36,859 nucleotides of DNA from Pseudohongiella sp. (GTDB lineage Bacteria > Pseudomonadota > Gammaproteobacteria > Pseudomonadales > Pseudohongiellaceae), in the NCBI GenBank assembly GCA_013204155.1, contig JABMOK010000086.1:1-36859 (forward strand), read 5' to 3'. The translations under genes were made by a program, and so were the position numbers. This document shows, one piece after another, positions 8,300 through 16,243 of the stretch (the first letter of the stretch is position 1; each line of letters opens with the position of its first letter). The notes below the pieces were generated by a model. That model was not told the DNA's origin, made no database searches, and saw only the letters and a program-made list of their open reading frames with translations.

Positions 8300-8389
8300 G
8301 CGTCTGCCGGAGCTTGAATAGCGCCATTTAGTCGTATTAGAGCTTGCATCCGGCCCCCAGTTTCCCTAGAATTCCTCCTCTTTTTTATA

Positions 8390-8435
8390 TGCGGGACCCG
8401 TTCCCGTTACACATAACTCCTTGTCTTACCCCGCA
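8390..8435 (+). promoter_or_regulatory. Possible structured leader of the rpsF operon
   Basis: TGCGGG (8390-8395) pairs perfectly with CCCGCA (8430-8435) around a C-rich 34-base loop containing ACCCGTTCCCGTTAC, ahead of the rpsF start at 8477. Leaders bound by the S6:S18 complex, which represses its own operon, are known at this position in many bacteria. The CCG-containing bulge expected for that motif is plausible but I cannot fold it here. Confidence 0.3.
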
Positions 8436-8476
8436 CAGCAGTGATCGAGGAAGACTAATAACCATGAGGAGTCTCT

Positions 8477-9052
8477 ATGAGACACTATGAAGTAGTATTT
8501 CTGGTGCATCCTGATCAGTCTGAACAGGTTCCCGGAATGATTGAGCGCTATACCCAGTTATTAACCGACAGTGGTGGCAAGGTCCATCGTTTGGAAGACT
8601 GGGGCAGACGTCAACTCGCCTACCCAATTACCAAGATTCACAAAGCCCACTACGTAATGATGAACATCGAGTGCGGCGGTGAAGCCCTGGAAGAATTAAC
8701 CACCTTGTTTCGCTTCAATGATGCGGTTCTGCGTAATCTGGTAATCAAGACCAAGACAGCCATTACCGAAGAATCATTAATCCAGCAAGGTGAGCGTGAA
8801 GGCAAAGAGCGCAAGCTTAGGTCTGAACAGAAGCGCCAGTATGAAGATGATGCTGCTGCCGCCGCCGCCGCTGCCGCCGCTGCCGAAGGCGATGAGGGCA
8901 TTGCCGATGAGGATGCTACTGACGCAGAAGGCGAAGAGATTGAAGCTGTCGTTGAAGCGGCAGTTGAATTGGGTAGCGATAGTGAGGCCGCTGTTGAAGA
9001 AGCGCCTGTTGCTGAAGAAGCCACTGATGTTGAAGAAGACAAGCAAGACTAA
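8477..9052 (+). CDS. rpsF: 30S ribosomal protein S6 with long acidic tail
   Basis: The first 105 or so residues are typical S6 ([54 protein letters not shown]). The total is 191 residues against about 130-140 in E. coli and Pseudomonas. The extra part starts with a basic linker, then eleven alanines in a row (codons 8852-8884, all GCT/GCC), then a Glu/Asp/Ala-rich stretch to the end. E. coli S6 also has an acidic tail, to which RimK adds glutamates, but a much shorter one. A strong GAGGAG ribosome binding site precedes the start. It is the first gene of the rpsF-rpsR-DUF2232-rplI unit, and S6 pairs with S18 on the 30S platform. Confidence 0.97.
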   Translation: MRHYEVVFLVHPDQSEQVPGMIERYTQLLTDSGGKVHRLEDWGRRQLAYPITKIHKAHYVMMNIECGGEALEELTTLFRFNDAVLRNLVIKTKTAITEESLIQQGEREGKERKLRSEQKRQYEDDAAAAAAAAAAAEGDEGIADEDATDAEGEEIEAVVEAAVELGSDSEAAVEEAPVAEEATDVEEDKQD

Positions 9053-9100
9053 TTGCTCGTCGATTAATCTTCTCACTCATTTACAGACAGGATAAATATT

Positions 9101-9331
9101 ATGGCTCGTTATTTTCGTCGACGTAAATTCTGCAAATTCACCGCAGAAGGTACAGTAGAAATTGATTACAAAGATCTTGAAACTCTGAAAGCCTATGTTT
9201 CCGAAACCGGGAAAATTGTTCCCAGCAGAATCACCGGCACAAAGGCCCGTTACCAACGTCAATTGGCCACGGCAATCAAGAGAGCAAGATATCTGGCGCT
9301 GATCCCTTATACGGATAGCCACCTGGTATAG
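9101..9331 (+). CDS. rpsR: 30S ribosomal protein S18
   Basis: A 76-residue S18 of normal length. Family signs are the start [17 protein letters not shown] and the C-terminal segment [20 protein letters not shown] with the basic tail [13 protein letters not shown]. It binds 16S rRNA together with S6 on the platform of the small subunit. An AGGA ribosome binding site lies 9 bases before the ATG. It follows rpsF by 48 bases and precedes the membrane protein gene by 11. Confidence 0.97.
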   Translation: MARYFRRRKFCKFTAEGTVEIDYKDLETLKAYVSETGKIVPSRITGTKARYQRQLATAIKRARYLALIPYTDSHLV

Positions 9332-9342
9332 AAGGTTTTACC

Positions 9343-10170
9343 ATGCGCGGCCTTGCAGAATTCGTAATGAAGGGACGCAAACAGGCCATTATGGCAGTGT
9401 TACTGCTGGGTCTGATACCGCTTCTGTATTTTCTGAATCCGGTCATTATTGGCCTGGTTATGTTGCGCAAGGGTGTGAAGGAAGCGAGCCTGGTATTAAT
9501 TTGGGCTATGTTACCTGCCGTTGCCTGGGCAGCCGCAGGAGACCCGGTTCCACTGATTATATTATTAGGCACCAGTGGATTAGCCTGGTTGCTACGAGAA
9601 TCAGAGTCGTGGGAATTTACTCTGCTTGCCGCCATCGTGATTGGCGTTGGCATAGAAATTTACCTGAGGGTGCAGCCGGCAATGCTGGATACAGTTTTCT
9701 TGCAGATGGAAGCCTATCTGATCGAAAACAATGTGCAAGGATTGCAGCTTGAAGACTTTCGCGGAACCTTGACCAGCTTTATTGGCGCGGTCTATATGTT
9801 TCTGGCGATAATACTGCTTATGTTAGCTCGCTGGATGCAAGCGGCGCTGTATAACCCCGGTGGATTTCGAGAAGAATTCCATAAGCTGCGGGTAGAACAG
9901 AAAATAGCGTTGCTGTTAGTTGGGCTAATGCTGCTGGCAAATTTTGAGGTGCTGATTCCTCAAACCTGGGTGTTGTATCTGCTACTGCCGTTGATTTTTT
10001 CCGGCGTTGCCCTGATCCATGCCGTGGTTGCAGCGAAGCAGTTATCAAGCCGATGGTTGGTGGCATTTTACGCATTTATCATGCTGCCATCGGTAGTGTA
10101 TATGGTAGTGCTGCTGGCATTATTTGACAGTTGGTACGATTTTAGGGCGCGGTTACAAAAACCCGTGTAA
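9343..10170 (+). CDS. DUF2232-like integral membrane protein
   Basis: A 275-residue protein with about eight hydrophobic segments (near residues 15-37, 46-62, 68-84, 88-106, 140-162, 187-206, 209-230 and 240-262). It has no recognised catalytic motif. Its size, start (MRGLAEFVMKGRKQA) and place between rpsR and rplI match the hypothetical YybS/DUF2232-type membrane protein found at this locus in Pseudomonas and relatives. It is translated 11 bases after rpsR and 50 before rplI, so it is embedded in the ribosomal operon. The role is unknown; a transporter-like S-component fold has been suggested for related families, and nothing here tests it. Confidence 0.75.
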   Translation: MRGLAEFVMKGRKQAIMAVLLLGLIPLLYFLNPVIIGLVMLRKGVKEASLVLIWAMLPAVAWAAAGDPVPLIILLGTSGLAWLLRESESWEFTLLAAIVIGVGIEIYLRVQPAMLDTVFLQMEAYLIENNVQGLQLEDFRGTLTSFIGAVYMFLAIILLMLARWMQAALYNPGGFREEFHKLRVEQKIALLLVGLMLLANFEVLIPQTWVLYLLLPLIFSGVALIHAVVAAKQLSSRWLVAFYAFIMLPSVVYMVVLLALFDSWYDFRARLQKPV

Positions 10171-10220
10171 TGAAGAATTTAAGCAGCATTGAAAAAGATT
10201 AAGAGACGAGGACGAAAAAC

Positions 10221-10772
10221 ATGAACGTTATTTTGCTGGAAAAAATAGGCAACCTGGGTGGCATTGGTGATACCGCTAATGTGAAAGCTGGCTTTGCTCG
10301 CAACTTTCTATTTCCGCAGGGGAAAGCAATTCCAGCCACCAAGACAAACCTGGTTGATTTCGAGGCACGTCGGGCTGAGTTGTTGGCTGCCCATGACGAA
10401 AATGTTGCCGCTTCACAAAAGCGTAAAGACAAAGTTCAGGGCGCGGCTTTGACAATCGAAGTAAACGCGGGCGACGATGGCAGATTGTTCGGCTCAGTAG
10501 GAACGCGGGATATCGCCGAAGCGCTAAATGCTCAAGTCGGCTCCGAAGTCAGCAAGAGTGAAGTGGCATTGCCTAATGGTGTTATTCGTGAACTCGGTCA
10601 TTACGAGGTCGTGATTAACCTGGGTTACGAAGTCCGTGGCACAATCTCCTTGGCCGTAGTTGGCCTTGGTGCAGCCGTGGCTGTGACTGACGATGGCAGC
10701 CTTATTAAGGAAATCGACGATGCCGAAGCAGCAGCGGCTGAAGATTCCGGAAGGGAAGACCCGGCGGAGTAA
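10221..10772 (+). CDS. rplI: 50S ribosomal protein L9 with acidic tail
   Basis: The N-terminal domain (MNVILLEKIGNLGGIGDTAN, VKAGFARNFLFPQGKA) and the C-terminal domain (GRLFGSVGTRDIAEAL, LGHYEVVINL) are both standard L9. At 183 residues it is about 34 longer than E. coli L9. The addition (after about residue 150) is rich in Ala, Asp and Glu and ends in EDSGREDPAE. L9 binds 23S rRNA domain V at the base of the L1 stalk. A GAGGA ribosome binding site precedes the start. This is the last gene of the rpsF unit; a clear terminator follows at 10829. Confidence 0.96.
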   Translation: MNVILLEKIGNLGGIGDTANVKAGFARNFLFPQGKAIPATKTNLVDFEARRAELLAAHDENVAASQKRKDKVQGAALTIEVNAGDDGRLFGSVGTRDIAEALNAQVGSEVSKSEVALPNGVIRELGHYEVVINLGYEVRGTISLAVVGLGAAVAVTDDGSLIKEIDDAEAAAAEDSGREDPAE

Positions 10773-10828
10773 AGAAACCAGCAAGATTGGAAATTGCGGG
10801 TCATGCACTTGACCTGCCTATCTTGATC

Positions 10829-10863
10829 AAGCACCATCTAGTGATTCAGTTGGTGCTTTTTTT
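10829..10863 (+). terminator. Rho-independent terminator after rplI
   Basis: AAGCACCA (10829-10836) pairs perfectly with TGGTGCTT (10851-10858), followed by a run of seven T residues reaching 10863. It ends the ribosomal protein operon before dnaB. Confidence 0.82.
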
Positions 10864-10904
10864 GGCCCCGTTTTTGTAACAAGTACAACGCACAGATCCA
10901 GACA

Positions 10905-12302
10905 ATGTCATTTGATTCGCCCCAGAATAGAGAAATTAGCAACGTCGCCGCGCTCAAGGTTCCTCCTCATTCTGTAGATGCTGAGCAAGCCGTGCTCGGG
11001 GGGCTGATGCTGGATAACACCGAATGGGACAATCTGGCCGATGTGCTGCTGGCAGAAGATTTTTACCGTCCTGAGCATCAGCTTATTTTCAGCGTCATGT
11101 CCCAGCAGAGTGAGGCGAGAAGCCCAATTGACGTAGTGACCCTGGTGGAATCCCTGAATAGCCTCAATGAACTGGAAAGGGCCGGGGGTTTGGACTATCT
11201 TAGTGAATTGGCAGGCAATGCACGCGGTACCGCTAATATTCATGCCTATGCCGAGATAATTCGAGAGCGGGCCATTTTGCGCCGGCTGATCAGTGTCGCT
11301 CATGGTATCGCCGACAGTGGTTATAATACCGGGGGCAAAAAATCGGCGGTGATTCTCGACGAAGCCGAACAGAAAGTTTTTAATATCGCCGATGAGAGAC
11401 CACAGGATCAAGGTCCGGTTGCAATCAATCCCCTGCTTATCAAGGCCGTCGATAGAATTGATGAGCTGGCAGGTTCCGAAGGCGGCTTAACTGGCTTGTC
11501 CAGTGGCTATAAAGATCTCGATGAAATGACCTCCGGTTGGCAAAAATCGGATCTGATCATCATCGCGGGCCGACCCTCTATGGGCAAGACCGCCTTTGCC
11601 ATGAATCTTGTTGAGCACGCCGTGCTGCATAACGAGAAGCCGGTGCTGGTTTTCTCTCTGGAGATGCCGGCGCAGAGCCTGATTTTTCGTATGTTGTCGT
11701 CTATCGGTAAAATCGACCAGACTAAATTACGCACCGGCCAGCTTACCGAAGAGGACTGGCCCGGGTTTAACAATGCGGTGGCCAAGCTTAAAGACAGTCC
11801 GTTGTTTATCGATGACAGTGCCAGTTTGAGCCCAATGGAAATGCGCGCACGCGCGCGTCGAATCGTCAGGGAGCACGGCAGTCTGGGTCTGGTGGTAGTG
11901 GACTATCTTCAGCTAATGCAGATTAAAGGTTATGGCGAAAACAGAGTGGGAGAGATCTCCGAAATTTCGCGATCCCTTAAATTACTGGCGAGAGAATTTG
12001 AATGTCCCGTGGTCGCGCTTTCCCAGCTCAATCGCGGACTGGAACAACGCCCTAATAAACGTCCTGTGATGTCAGATTTGAGAGAGTCGGGTGCGATCGA
12101 GCAGGACGCAGATGTCATTTCTTTTATCTACCGGGATGAGGTGTATAACGAGGATTCACCGGACAAGGGTGTGGCCGAAATTATTATCGGCAAGCAGCGT
12201 AATGGTCCCATTGGCACGGTTCGACTCAGCTTCGTGGGCAAGTACACTCGATTCGAGAATCATGCGCAACCAAGATACGATGACAGTTACACCCATGGAT
12301 AG
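10905..12302 (+). CDS. dnaB: Replicative DNA helicase DnaB
   Basis: A 465-residue hexameric helicase of normal length. The N-terminal DnaB domain opens with KVPPHSVDAEQAVLGGLMLD. The RecA-like motor domain carries Walker A AGRPSMGKT (residues 221-229), SLEMP, Walker B LVVVDYLQLM, and the C-terminal motifs LSQLNRGLEQRPNKRPVMSDL and ESGAIEQDAD. It unwinds DNA ahead of the polymerase and binds the primase at the fork. It follows the rplI terminator, so it probably has its own promoter in the short gap, and alr starts 23 bases downstream. No intein or insertion interrupts it. Confidence 0.97.
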   Translation: MSFDSPQNREISNVAALKVPPHSVDAEQAVLGGLMLDNTEWDNLADVLLAEDFYRPEHQLIFSVMSQQSEARSPIDVVTLVESLNSLNELERAGGLDYLSELAGNARGTANIHAYAEIIRERAILRRLISVAHGIADSGYNTGGKKSAVILDEAEQKVFNIADERPQDQGPVAINPLLIKAVDRIDELAGSEGGLTGLSSGYKDLDEMTSGWQKSDLIIIAGRPSMGKTAFAMNLVEHAVLHNEKPVLVFSLEMPAQSLIFRMLSSIGKIDQTKLRTGQLTEEDWPGFNNAVAKLKDSPLFIDDSASLSPMEMRARARRIVREHGSLGLVVVDYLQLMQIKGYGENRVGEISEISRSLKLLAREFECPVVALSQLNRGLEQRPNKRPVMSDLRESGAIEQDADVISFIYRDEVYNEDSPDKGVAEIIIGKQRNGPIGTVRLSFVGKYTRFENHAQPRYDDSYTHG

Positions 12303-12325
12303 AAACCGAAGCGCCTGATCTGGTC

Positions 12326-13474
12326 ATGACTGAATCATCAAAAAGAGCCTGGGCTACAATCGATCTGCGCGCGCTGAAGAAAAACCTGTCCCGGGTAAGT
12401 GTCTACTGTCCCGAATCTAAAATCATTCCGGTAATAAAAGCCAATGCCTATGGCCATGGTCTGGAACAAGTGGCGACAACGCTTGTAGAATCCCACACCA
12501 ACATAGCGGCTCTGGCTGTTGCGACCATTGACGAAGCCTTGCAACTGACAGCCCTCAAATTAAATACTCCTGTTCTGTTATTGCCTGGCTTCAGTAACAG
12601 GCAGGAAATGGCGCTCTGTTTTAAGCATGCTATCGAACCGGTGCTGCACTGCACGCAACAGCTTGAGCTGCTCAACGACTACCAGCCGACAGAAGCGGGC
12701 ACGGGGGTGGGAAGGATTTGGCTGAAACTTAATAGCGGCATGAATCGACTCGGGCTTTCGCCGGAGCAAGCTGTGGTTGCTTATTCTGCTCTACACAAGC
12801 TGCCTGAAACAGAAGTGGTTTTAATGTCGCACCTGGCGTGTTCCGACGAGCCCCAAGAGCAATTATCGGTCGATTTCACCCGCCAGCAACAAGCTCAGTT
12901 CGAAGCGGTGCGGGAGACTTTGAGCAGAATACGCACAGAACCCCTTGGTGCCAGCCTCGTGGCATCGGCAGGCATTGTGAATCTACCAGCGAGTCATTAT
13001 CAATTTGTTCGTCCCGGAATCATGTTGTACGGTGGCTCGCCGCTGTTAAATCAAAGCAGCGAAGAGATCGGCCTGTTGCCCGTGATGACCCTGAGTGCTC
13101 GATTGATTGTGATTAACGAAGTAAAGGCTGGAGCAAGCATCGGCTATGGAGCCACTTACCAATGCGAGCACGACACACGCGTTGGCGTAGTGGCCATTGG
13201 TTACGGCGATGGCTACCCGAGATCGGCGGTCAACGGCACGCCAGTGCTGATAAAAACCGTTTCCGGTGAGCGTAGAACAACCCTGATCGGCCGTGTTTCT
13301 ATGGACATGATTACCGTTGATTTAACCGGCATGGACGATGTCCAGCCCGGTGATGAAGTGGTGTTGTGGGGCAAGGGCTTGTCGGCAGATGAAGTGGCGA
13401 AAAGTGCGGGGACGATTTCCTACGAGTTGTTTTGCAGGCTCACTAATCGAGTGGTCTTTGAATACATAAGATGA
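12326..13474 (+). CDS. alr: Alanine racemase
   Basis: A 382-residue PLP enzyme with the two-domain alanine racemase fold. The PLP-binding lysine is Lys38 in VIKANAYGHG, and the second catalytic base is the tyrosine region GYGATY (residues 273-278). The C-terminal segment SYELFCRLTNRV is a family hallmark. It interconverts L- and D-alanine in the cytoplasm and supplies D-alanine for peptidoglycan. The dnaB-alr order is conserved in Pseudomonas and other gammaproteobacteria, and the 23-base gap suggests one transcript. Confidence 0.96.
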   Translation: MTESSKRAWATIDLRALKKNLSRVSVYCPESKIIPVIKANAYGHGLEQVATTLVESHTNIAALAVATIDEALQLTALKLNTPVLLLPGFSNRQEMALCFKHAIEPVLHCTQQLELLNDYQPTEAGTGVGRIWLKLNSGMNRLGLSPEQAVVAYSALHKLPETEVVLMSHLACSDEPQEQLSVDFTRQQQAQFEAVRETLSRIRTEPLGASLVASAGIVNLPASHYQFVRPGIMLYGGSPLLNQSSEEIGLLPVMTLSARLIVINEVKAGASIGYGATYQCEHDTRVGVVAIGYGDGYPRSAVNGTPVLIKTVSGERRTTLIGRVSMDMITVDLTGMDDVQPGDEVVLWGKGLSADEVAKSAGTISYELFCRLTNRVVFEYIR

Positions 13475-13489
13475 ATACAACAAATAGCT

Positions 13490-13528
13490 AACTACAATAA
13501 ATAACTACAGTAAATAACTACAGTAAAT
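13490..13528. repeat. Three tandem 13-base units after alr
   Basis: AACTACAATAAAT at 13490 is followed by two exact AACTACAGTAAAT units at 13503 and 13516. They fill much of the AT-rich gap between alr and radA. No promoter or terminator function can be assigned. Confidence 0.8.
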
Positions 13529-13661
13529 AAAACCAACAAAAATAGATGATTCGACCTACACTTTAAGCCTGCACTGTGAATGCCTGTGTGATGAGAGAGT
13601 CGGTCTTTGCACAGTGTTATTGATTGGAATTTAGCCGGTAGCCAACTCCCTTGGTTGGACA

Positions 13662-13685
13662 AAAACGAAAACGAAAACGAAAACA
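13662..13685. repeat. Four tandem hexamers before radA
   Basis: AAAACG occurs three times in a row, then AAAACA, ending 17 bases before the radA start. The run lies where the ribosome binding site should be, and no strong Shine-Dalgarno match is seen (only AGAAG). Copy-number changes could alter the radA leader. Confidence 0.75.
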
Positions 13686-13702
13686 GAAGCTGAAACAAAT
13701 AG

Positions 13703-15082
13703 ATGGCAAAGAACAAGATTGCATTTGTCTGCACCGATTGCGGAACTGAACATGGCCAATGGCAAGGGCAGTGTGCGTCTTGTAAAGGCTGGAATACCTT
13801 GTCAAAAATTAGTTTGGGAGGCGAAGGTAGCAGCTCGCCAGCCACCAAGGCAGACTTCCGCAAACAGGGTTATTCCGGTGAGAAATCCAATGTTCTAAAT
13901 CTCTCCGATATCGATCTGCAATCACTGCCGCGATTTTCCAGTGCAATCGGTGAGCTGGATCGAGTATTGGGCGGGGGTCTGGTGCCTGGATCGGTCGTAC
14001 TGATCGGCGGCAATCCGGGCGCTGGCAAGAGCACGCTGCTGTTACAGGTCATGTGTCTGTTGGCCAGTGCGGGCAAAGCGGCACTGTATGTCACCGGCGA
14101 AGAATCTTTGCAGCAGGTGGGGATGCGGGCTAGACGACTAAATCTGCCAGAACAGAATTTAAAGCTACTGGCTGAAACCAATGTTGAGAAAATTTGCCAG
14201 GCGGCTCAGCAGCATCGTCCGGAGTTGCTGGTGGTTGATTCCATTCAAGTGATGCACAGCGCTGACGTGCCGTCTGCTCCTGGCAGTGTTTCCCAGGTAA
14301 GAGAATGTGCGGCCTATCTAATTCAATATGCCAAACAAACCAATACGGTTTTGTTTCTGGTTGGGCACGTTACCAAAGAAGGTAATTTAGCCGGTCCCAA
14401 GGTGTTGGAGCATATGATCGATTGCTTCATCATGCTGGAAGGCGGTAACGACACCAAGTACCGGATACTCCGTGGTCAGAAAAATCGTTTCGGTGCGGTA
14501 AATGAGTTGGGCGTATTCGCCATGACCGAGGTCGGCCTGAAAGAAGTTAAAAACCCCTCGGCGATCTTTCTCGCCCGATCCGAAGAAGACACCCCGGGCT
14601 CTCTGGTGATGGTGTTATGGGAAGGCACCCGACCCCTTTTGGTTGAGATTCAGGCGCTGGTTGATGGCAGCCAACTGGGTAATCCACGTCGCGTCGCTGT
14701 CGGCCTGGAGCAGAATCGGCTGGCCATGTTGCTGGCAGTTCTACACCGACACGGTGGACTGTATATGGCGGATCAAGATGTGTACGTCAATGTGGTGGGC
14801 GGGGTGAAGGTAAGCGAAACCAGCGCGGATCTGGCTTTGCTCCTGGCCATAGTGTCCAGCTTTCAGGACAAGTCTTTGCCAAAGGATCTGGTGGTATTTG
14901 GTGAGGTAGGGCTGGCCGGTGAAATTCGTCCGGTGCCGGGCGGACAGGAACGCTTACAGGAAGCCGCCAAACACGGATTCACCCGTGCCATCGTGCCGAA
15001 GGCCAATGTGCCAAAGCATAAAATCGATGGCATCGAAATAATTGGCGTAACTAAAATTGCTCAGGCTTTGGAGGCGATTTAG
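13703..15082 (+). CDS. radA: DNA repair protein RadA (Sms)
   Basis: A 459-residue RadA of normal length. It has an N-terminal four-cysteine zinc finger (FVCTDCG and CASCKGW), a RecA-like ATPase with Walker A GGNPGAGKST (residues 102-111), the RadA-specific KNRFG motif in RGQKNRFGAVNE, and a C-terminal Lon-like domain (VGGVKVSETSADLALLLAI). It drives branch migration during homologous recombination and repair. It sits 228 bases downstream of alr in a gap with short tandem repeats, and is the last gene of the conserved + strand block. Confidence 0.97.
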   Translation: MAKNKIAFVCTDCGTEHGQWQGQCASCKGWNTLSKISLGGEGSSSPATKADFRKQGYSGEKSNVLNLSDIDLQSLPRFSSAIGELDRVLGGGLVPGSVVLIGGNPGAGKSTLLLQVMCLLASAGKAALYVTGEESLQQVGMRARRLNLPEQNLKLLAETNVEKICQAAQQHRPELLVVDSIQVMHSADVPSAPGSVSQVRECAAYLIQYAKQTNTVLFLVGHVTKEGNLAGPKVLEHMIDCFIMLEGGNDTKYRILRGQKNRFGAVNELGVFAMTEVGLKEVKNPSAIFLARSEEDTPGSLVMVLWEGTRPLLVEIQALVDGSQLGNPRRVAVGLEQNRLAMLLAVLHRHGGLYMADQDVYVNVVGGVKVSETSADLALLLAIVSSFQDKSLPKDLVVFGEVGLAGEIRPVPGGQERLQEAAKHGFTRAIVPKANVPKHKIDGIEIIGVTKIAQALEAI

Positions 15083-15476
15083 AGCGCGATTTTTTTATTT
15101 GCGTGTGTAAGGCTCGGCCAGGGACTGTATTGGCATTACAATTTTCGAAATCGAATCAGTAGAGAATCGTTAATGGCCAAAAATGTAGGGTAAAAATCCA
15201 GCCAGCTTTTCAATTTAGCTTTAAGGTCGTAAAATTTTGAAAATAAATCCCTGACATCGACAGAGACATAAGGCGCTTATATGGTTGATCTATGTGCTTT
15301 ATCGACTTTCCAATCTCGTTCTAAAACAGATTTGTGGGTTCGCATTCGGTAAGCGCCGAAGGTCATTCTGAAACAGCTTGTTAACATCCAGATTCAGCAG
15401 GCCGGTATTAAGCGCAAGCGCGACAAAAGTTTTTTAGGCACAACGCGAATACTCGAGGGGGCTACAAATTCCGGGA
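15083..15476. other. Gene-free gap between radA and the barrel gene
   Basis: The two flanking genes converge here. I see no gene, no tRNA and no convincing terminator stem in these 394 bases. A T-run (ATTTTTTTATTT) occurs shortly after the radA stop without a clear hairpin before it. Confidence 0.5.
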
Positions 15477-16208
15477 TCAAAATCGGAAGCGAATGCCTAC
15501 CGCTACGTTGCCGCTACGTAATTGATCATGGCGGGCACTCGAACTGGTGGTTCTGCTGCTGGTACTGGAGTCAGGGACTTGTAGATAACCGAGTTGCAGA
15601 AACAGGGCAGTGCGATCGGACAGCAAGCGCTCCCCGATCAGTTTGACCTGAGCTGCAAGGCCATTTCCGTCAGCAGAATTCAGGCAGGTGCAAGTATGGG
15701 TGGTCGGTGAGTAAGCACTGGGCATGCGTACCCGCGCATAGCCAAGACCGGCTCCCAGCCACCAGCGACTTTTCTCGGTCGCGTACACTCGTAGCAACGC
15801 ATTCACAAACAATGCGTTGGCCTGCACCGAATCATTCAGATTTGCATGCAGCACACCAACATGGAAGGAAGAGCGCTCAATGCGACCATGCCAATATTCG
15901 GCCTCCAGTCGCCAATGGGTGGGCTCCTCAGTCGTATCGTTCTGGTCAGTGTGACCTTGTCTGCCGATAGCCACGGCCAGTGTCTGGCCTCCGTTGAAGC
16001 GCATGAGTCCGTCTAGCGTGAATGCTACCGGGGCGGTCCCCAGCCGCACAGTAGAATCGCTGTCGCGTGGGTTGAGCAACACTCCGCCGCTGAGGGTCGA
16101 ATACCAGGAAGGTGCTTCTGTCACTGGCGTTGCCGCGTGCAGCAATGGCGTCATGCCTAGCGTCAGTGCGACGACGAAGCCAGCGCGGGTGAATTGCCTA
16201 ATGTTCAT
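15477..16208 (-). CDS. Small outer-membrane beta-barrel protein
   Basis: A 243-residue protein with a signal peptide (hydrophobic core FVVALTLGM, cleavage likely after LLHA). The mature part shows alternating hydrophobic/polar strands with aromatic girdle residues and ends in VAVGIRFRF, a C-terminal Phe strand of the kind read by the BAM machinery. The size fits an 8-stranded barrel of the OmpW/OmpX/surface-antigen group; the family is not certain. A pair of cysteines (HTCTCLN) sits in a predicted loop. A GGGA ribosome binding site precedes the ATG. It begins 35 bases after the stop of the giant surface protein gene on the same strand, so it is almost certainly co-transcribed with it and may be its anchor or export partner; that role is inference. 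Confidence 0.75.
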   Translation of the reverse strand: MNIRQFTRAGFVVALTLGMTPLLHAATPVTEAPSWYSTLSGGVLLNPRDSDSTVRLGTAPVAFTLDGLMRFNGGQTLAVAIGRQGHTDQNDTTEEPTHWRLEAEYWHGRIERSSFHVGVLHANLNDSVQANALFVNALLRVYATEKSRWWLGAGLGYARVRMPSAYSPTTHTCTCLNSADGNGLAAQVKLIGERLLSDRTALFLQLGYLQVPDSSTSSRTTSSSARHDQLRSGNVAVGIRFRF

Positions 16209-16243
16209 ATGTTTCCCAATAGAATTTCTGCAGGGTTGTGGTG

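Noticed and set aside
8650-9042. 130-codon open frame on - opposite rpsF, rich in Ser and Ala
   Set aside because: It is the complement of the Ala/Glu-rich tail of S6; rpsF is certain.
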